A DNA stretch of 26,670 nucleotides from Egerieimonas sp900552095 (lineage in GTDB: Bacteria > Bacillota > Clostridia > Lachnospirales > Lachnospiraceae). The notes beneath the pieces are model-generated. The model saw only the letters and a program-made list of their open reading frames with translations. It ran no database searches and was not told the DNA's origin. Below are positions 23,912-26,670 of this stretch, piece after piece; the first letter of the stretch is position 1; the number at the start of each line of letters is the position of its first letter. A program made the translations under genes and the position numbers. The stretch lies in assembly GCA_902469965.1 (NCBI GenBank), contig CABREP010000029.1:1-26670 (forward strand), given 5' to 3'.

Positions 23912-24259
23912 CTATCTTAAAAAATCAACGATTTTATCTACTTTTCCTGTATTGTATTCTGCAAAATCCAAATAATACTTTTTTATACATGAAGCCTGAA
24001 CTTCTTTTTTATATAGCCACTGTCTTGTTTTTGCTCCCGGAACAAAAATAACGGCCTGATTTTGTGAAGAAAAAACTTCGTCATACGTGCATGCTGAATG
24101 ATCTAAATTACACTTCCAATCCATATTGCTTTTTTGAAAATATTTATTTAAAGCCTCCGCAAACTTCTTAGCTTTTTGCACATAAATACCATACATGATG
24201 GGATTATAATGTTGTCCCTCTATTACAGGAATCTCCCAGACCAAAAGACAACTCTTCAT
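23912..24259 (-). CDS. hypothetical protein, 115 residues
   Basis: Unrecognised. The protein starts MKSCLLVWEIPVIEG, has no membrane segment, and contains a hydrophobic strand QAVIFVPGAKTRQWL near residue 68 and a tyrosine/lysine-rich end. A strong ribosome site (GGAGGTGA) precedes ATG 24259, which supports it as a real gene. It and the Fic remnant lie in sequence clearly richer in A and T than the neighbours, suggesting transfer. It is the first gene of the minus-strand unit (45 bases before the 126-residue gene). Confidence 0.68.
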   Translation of the reverse strand: MKSCLLVWEIPVIEGQHYNPIMYGIYVQKAKKFAEALNKYFQKSNMDWKCNLDHSACTYDEVFSSQNQAVIFVPGAKTRQWLYKKEVQASCIKKYYLDFAEYNTGKVDKIVDFLR

Positions 24260-24287
24260 TTTCTGTCACCTCCATGCTAAGCCAAAA

Positions 24288-24310
24288 ATTATAGAATTGC
24301 AATTCATAAT
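24288..24310. promoter_or_regulatory. palindrome overlapping a -10-like box upstream of the 115-residue gene
   Basis: GAATTGCAATTC (24294-24305) is a perfect 12-base palindrome, flanked by ATTAT and ATAAT with one extra base on the left. On the minus strand a TATAAT (24288-24293) lies at its edge, 29 bases before the ATG at 24259; another TATAAT is at 24333-24338. Neither has a good -35 box. It may be an operator for the minus-strand unit. Confidence 0.4.
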
Positions 24311-24369
24311 TTTTCCGATTCTTCTTATCCATATTATAACAGATCCATCCTATCTCCACCACAATAAAA

Positions 24370-24705
24370 TTTCTCATTGAGCCGAAATTGACGGAGTTAC
24401 TTGCCGAAAATGAAGAGCGTAAAAAGACAATGCATCCGATTGAACGCATTGCCCGCTTTCATCTCGAATTTGAAGGAATACACCCCTTTATAGACGGTAA
24501 CGGCAGAACAGGTCGATTAATTTTAAATCTTGAGCTTATCCGTAACGGATATCCTGCAATCAATGTGAAGTTTACTGACCGTAAACGCTATTATGATGCT
24601 TTTGATGCATTTTATCGTGACGGCAACGCAGACGATATGGTGTTACTTGTCGCAGATTATGTAACCGAACGCCTTGACCGATATTTAGAAATTGTGAAAG
24701 AGTAG
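24370..24705 (+). pseudogene. 5'-truncated Fic/DOC family protein gene
   Basis: The frame encodes the C-terminal part of a Fic protein, which usually transfers AMP to target proteins. The complete active-site motif HPFIDGNGRTGR is at 24481-24516, and the sequence continues to a natural-looking end (RYLEIVKE). Recognisable Fic sequence begins at FLIEPKL near 24370, while stop codons occur in frame at 24307 and 24337. Only a TTG at 24388 without a ribosome site could start it, so the N-terminal half, including any inhibitory helix, is missing. About 110 of some 300-plus residues remain. No partner antitoxin is visible. It is best read as the remains of a transferred gene. Confidence 0.85.
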
Positions 24706-24803
24706 AAGCATTAGGAAAAACAAGCAAAATCGCAAGCATATCAGTTCGCTTGCAGCAGAACATATGTCTGACATAAAAAATACAAATTGGGCAAATAATA
24801 ACT

Positions 24804-24859
24804 CAAAAGAGAGGGCGTCGCAAAACCATCAAATCAGATGATTGAGCGATGCCCTCTCT
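24804..24859 (-). terminator. intrinsic terminator after hydG
   Basis: On the minus strand AGAGAGGGCATCGC (24846-24859) pairs with GCGACGCCCTCTCT (24808-24821), fourteen pairs with one G-U, plus an inner CATC/GATG pairing. It is followed by TTTTGAG. It lies 48 bases after the hydG stop. Its core looks like the one at 22018-22066. Confidence 0.8.
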
Positions 24860-24906
24860 GCCATTGATACCGGCCGACAGGAAAAACGAAACTCCCGTAA
24901 CTTTCC

Positions 24907-26319
24907 TCAGAAGCGGAAATCCCGCTTTCCCTCTTCGATCTCTTTTAAATTCCGCACCACGATTTCCCGCACTTTATCGCTCCCGATATGAGCCAGCTCT
25001 TTCTCGATCACCTGCTCTCCCAGGGCTTTCGTCTCCGGCGAAGCATAATCCTCCAAATATTCTTTCAAGGTCATCAGGGCGTTGGGCTGACAGCAGTTGG
25101 CAATCTGACCGGATTTTACCAGGCTCATAAAGCGGTCGCCCGTTCTGCCTTCCCGGTAGCAGGCCGTACAGAAACTGGGAACATATCCCAGACCCAAAAG
25201 CCAGCGCACTACCTCGTCCAGCGAACGGGTATCACTCACATCGAACTGGGCAGAATTTTCTTCCTCTTCCTCCACATAACCGCCCACGCTGGTGCGGGAT
25301 CCGCCGCTGATCTGGGAAATCCCCAGTTCCAGCACCTGTTCCCGGCAGCGGGGAGATTCCCGGGTGGAAATAATCATTCCTGTATAGGGCACGGCAATCC
25401 GGATTACTGCCACGATCCTTTTAAAGATCTCATCGGAGACCGCATTGGAAAAACTGCTCTTCTCAATGTCATCTGCATCGCAGATCCGTGGTACACTGAT
25501 GGTATGCGGTCCTACCCCCTGGGCCGCTTCCAGATGCTCTGCATGCATCAGAAGCCCCACAAAATCATACCGATATGTGTTCAGTCCGAAGAGCACACCG
25601 ATCCCCACATCGTCAATTCCGCCCTCCATTGCCCGATCCATGGCCTCTGTGTGGTACGCATAATCACTCTTCGGCCCGGCAGGGTGAAGCGCCTCATAAT
25701 TCTTTTTATGGTAAGTTTCCTGAAAAAGGATATACGTACCGATTCCCGCTTCCTTAAGCTTCCGATAATTCTCCACCGTAGTAGCCGCAATATTTACATT
25801 AACCCGTCGGATTGCCCCGTTCCGGTGATGAATCCCGTAAATTGTCTCAATGCTTTCCAGCACATATTCTATGGGATTGTTTTTCGGATCCTCCCCCGTC
25901 TCCAGCGCCAGGCGCTTGTGCCCCATATCCTGCAGAGCCGTCACTTCCCGGCGGATTTCCTCCTGGGTCAGTTTCTTTCTGGCAATATGTCTGTTCTTCG
26001 CATGATACGGACAGTAAACACAGCCATTGATACAGTAATTGGACAGATACAGGGGAGCAAACATAACGATCCTGTTCCCGTAAAATTTTTCCTTGATCTT
26101 CCTGGCCAGACGGAACATCTCTTCCTGCAGATCTTCCTCCTCGCACTCCAGAAGAACCGCCGCTTCCCGATGGCTTAATCCCTTACAGTCCTCCGCCCGT
26201 TTGAGAAGGCTGCGGATCAGTTTTCTGTCCTTTTTGTGCGCCTCTGCGTAAGCGAGCGTATCCAGAATTTCCTCATCACTGATAAACTCTTCCGCCCTCT
26301 TTGATTTCACATCATACAT
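24907..26319 (-). CDS. hydG: [FeFe]-hydrogenase maturase HydG (radical SAM tyrosine lyase)
   Basis: HydG splits tyrosine to supply the CO and cyanide ligands of the hydrogenase H-cluster. The 470-residue protein has normal length. The radical-SAM cluster motif is C96, C100, C103 in YCINGCVYC. The HydG-specific C-terminal cluster motif CX2CX22C is present as C384, C387 and C410 (CTAC ... NCC), which separates it from the thiamin enzyme ThiH. The frame extends to 26406, but the ATG at 26319 is preferred: it has an AAGGGG site, gives the usual N-terminus MYDVKSKRAEEF and overlaps the hydE stop by 8 bases. The partner hydF and any hydrogenase gene are outside the window. Confidence 0.96.
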   Translation of the reverse strand: MYDVKSKRAEEFISDEEILDTLAYAEAHKKDRKLIRSLLKRAEDCKGLSHREAAVLLECEEEDLQEEMFRLARKIKEKFYGNRIVMFAPLYLSNYCINGCVYCPYHAKNRHIARKKLTQEEIRREVTALQDMGHKRLALETGEDPKNNPIEYVLESIETIYGIHHRNGAIRRVNVNIAATTVENYRKLKEAGIGTYILFQETYHKKNYEALHPAGPKSDYAYHTEAMDRAMEGGIDDVGIGVLFGLNTYRYDFVGLLMHAEHLEAAQGVGPHTISVPRICDADDIEKSSFSNAVSDEIFKRIVAVIRIAVPYTGMIISTRESPRCREQVLELGISQISGGSRTSVGGYVEEEEENSAQFDVSDTRSLDEVVRWLLGLGYVPSFCTACYREGRTGDRFMSLVKSGQIANCCQPNALMTLKEYLEDYASPETKALGEQVIEKELAHIGSDKVREIVVRNLKEIEEGKRDFRF

Positions 26320-26670
26320 GGTAATCGCCCCTTTCCATGGAGGGAACATATCCGATCTCCGCCAGTTCCCTGCGCAATAATTCCAGTCCCTCCATGGCCT
26401 CGGCACCGCCTGCGGCTTTCCCGTCGTAGAGGGTATATTGTTTTCTGTTCTTAACCGGTGAAAGATTCGGCATGACTACGTTCGCCCCGGCCAGAATTCC
26501 CATCAGCCTTCCCCGGGGATGAATCGTGGCCAGCGCTGTAGTGGATGGCAGCAAAGCCCGCGGAAAGAAAAGTCTGAGAAGGGCCAGAATACGGAGGGTC
26601 CGATCCAGCGAACCTGCAGTCTCACCAGCAAAAGGAGTCTGGCTGTGGGGAAGATAAGGCCCCACACCGA
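26312..26670 (-). CDS. hydE: [FeFe]-hydrogenase maturase HydE (radical SAM), C-terminal part
   Basis: The last 118 residues of HydE, which helps build the bridging dithiolate part of the H-cluster. Seen are GVGPYLPHSQTPFA, TLRILALLRLFFPRALLPST cut from the conserved helix-strand region, ATIHPRGRLMGILAGANV, and MPNLSPVKNRKQYTLYDGK (the loop lysine/tyrosine pattern typical of HydE and related biotin-synthase-like enzymes). The radical-SAM cysteines lie beyond the right edge. It directly precedes hydG and overlaps it by 8 bases (ATGTATGA), so the two are translationally coupled. Confidence 0.93.
   Translation of the reverse strand, partial: GVGPYLPHSQTPFAGETAGSLDRTLRILALLRLFFPRALLPSTTALATIHPRGRLMGILAGANVVMPNLSPVKNRKQYTLYDGKAAGGAEAMEGLELLRRELAEIGYVPSMERGDYHV

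Noticed and set aside
24204..24449. Minus-strand frame of 81 residues overlapping the 115-residue gene and the Fic fragment
   Set aside because: It overlaps two better-supported frames, has no convincing start signal and matches no family I know.
24388..24705. Intact Fic toxin or toxin-antitoxin system
   Set aside because: The N-terminal half is missing, there is no usable start, and no antitoxin gene is next to it.

Overview
The window looks like a piece of a spore-forming, anaerobic, Lachnospiraceae-like Clostridia chromosome (inference). The reasons are a stage IV sporulation protein A gene, a complete anaerobic (cbi-type) cobalamin operon, a nickel CO dehydrogenase, the [FeFe]-hydrogenase maturases HydE and HydG, strong AGGAGG-type ribosome sites and consensus sigma-A promoters. 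Together they suggest an anaerobe of acetogenic or hydrogen/CO-handling type; the genus cannot be fixed from the sequence alone.

Layout. (1) 1-1219, minus: 5' part of a CO dehydrogenase gene (cooS) with its own promoter; it runs off the left edge through a short direct repeat. (2) 1318-17490, minus: a 17-gene cobalamin operon read from a near-perfect promoter at 17692-17720 through a compact cobalamin riboswitch (17597-17673) and an intrinsic terminator (17513-17547). In transcription order: cbiD, cbiL, cbiF, cbiG, cbiH, a cbiJ-cbiE-cbiT fusion, cbiA, cobT, cobU, cobS, a second short cobU-like gene, cobC, cbiB, cobD, cbiP/cobQ, cbiC, and a short amidohydrolase. Many genes overlap by 4, 8 or 11 bases. 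(3) 17753-19222, minus: spoIVA. (4) 19384-22011, plus: an alanine dehydrogenase-like gene and an NhaC-family transporter, with a sigma-A promoter before them and a very strong terminator after them. (5) 22270-24259, minus: a likely four-gene unit (115-aa unknown, 126-aa unknown, nucleoside phosphorylase, half-size EamA transporter). (6) 24370-24705, plus: a 5'-truncated Fic gene in AT-rich sequence. (7) 24907-26670, minus: hydG and the 3' end of hydE, overlapping by 8 bases and followed by a terminator.

How it fits together. The operon covers corrin ring synthesis from cobalt-precorrin-2 to cobyrinic acid (CbiL, H, F, G, D, J, E, T, C), amidation (CbiA, CbiP), aminopropanol attachment (CobD, CbiB) and nucleotide loop assembly (CobU, CobT, CobS, CobC). 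A cobalt chelatase, the precorrin-2 genes, a cobalt transporter and a corrinoid adenosyltransferase are not in this window. Cobalamin is needed by the corrinoid proteins that usually work with CO dehydrogenase, which may explain why cooS sits next to the operon.

Most of the window is recognisable biology. The points most worth a second look are the two CobU paralogues with complementary motif losses, the short amidohydrolase closing the B12 operon, the divergent cooS with a repeat at the window edge, the compact riboswitch, and two terminators that look like members of one dispersed palindrome family.
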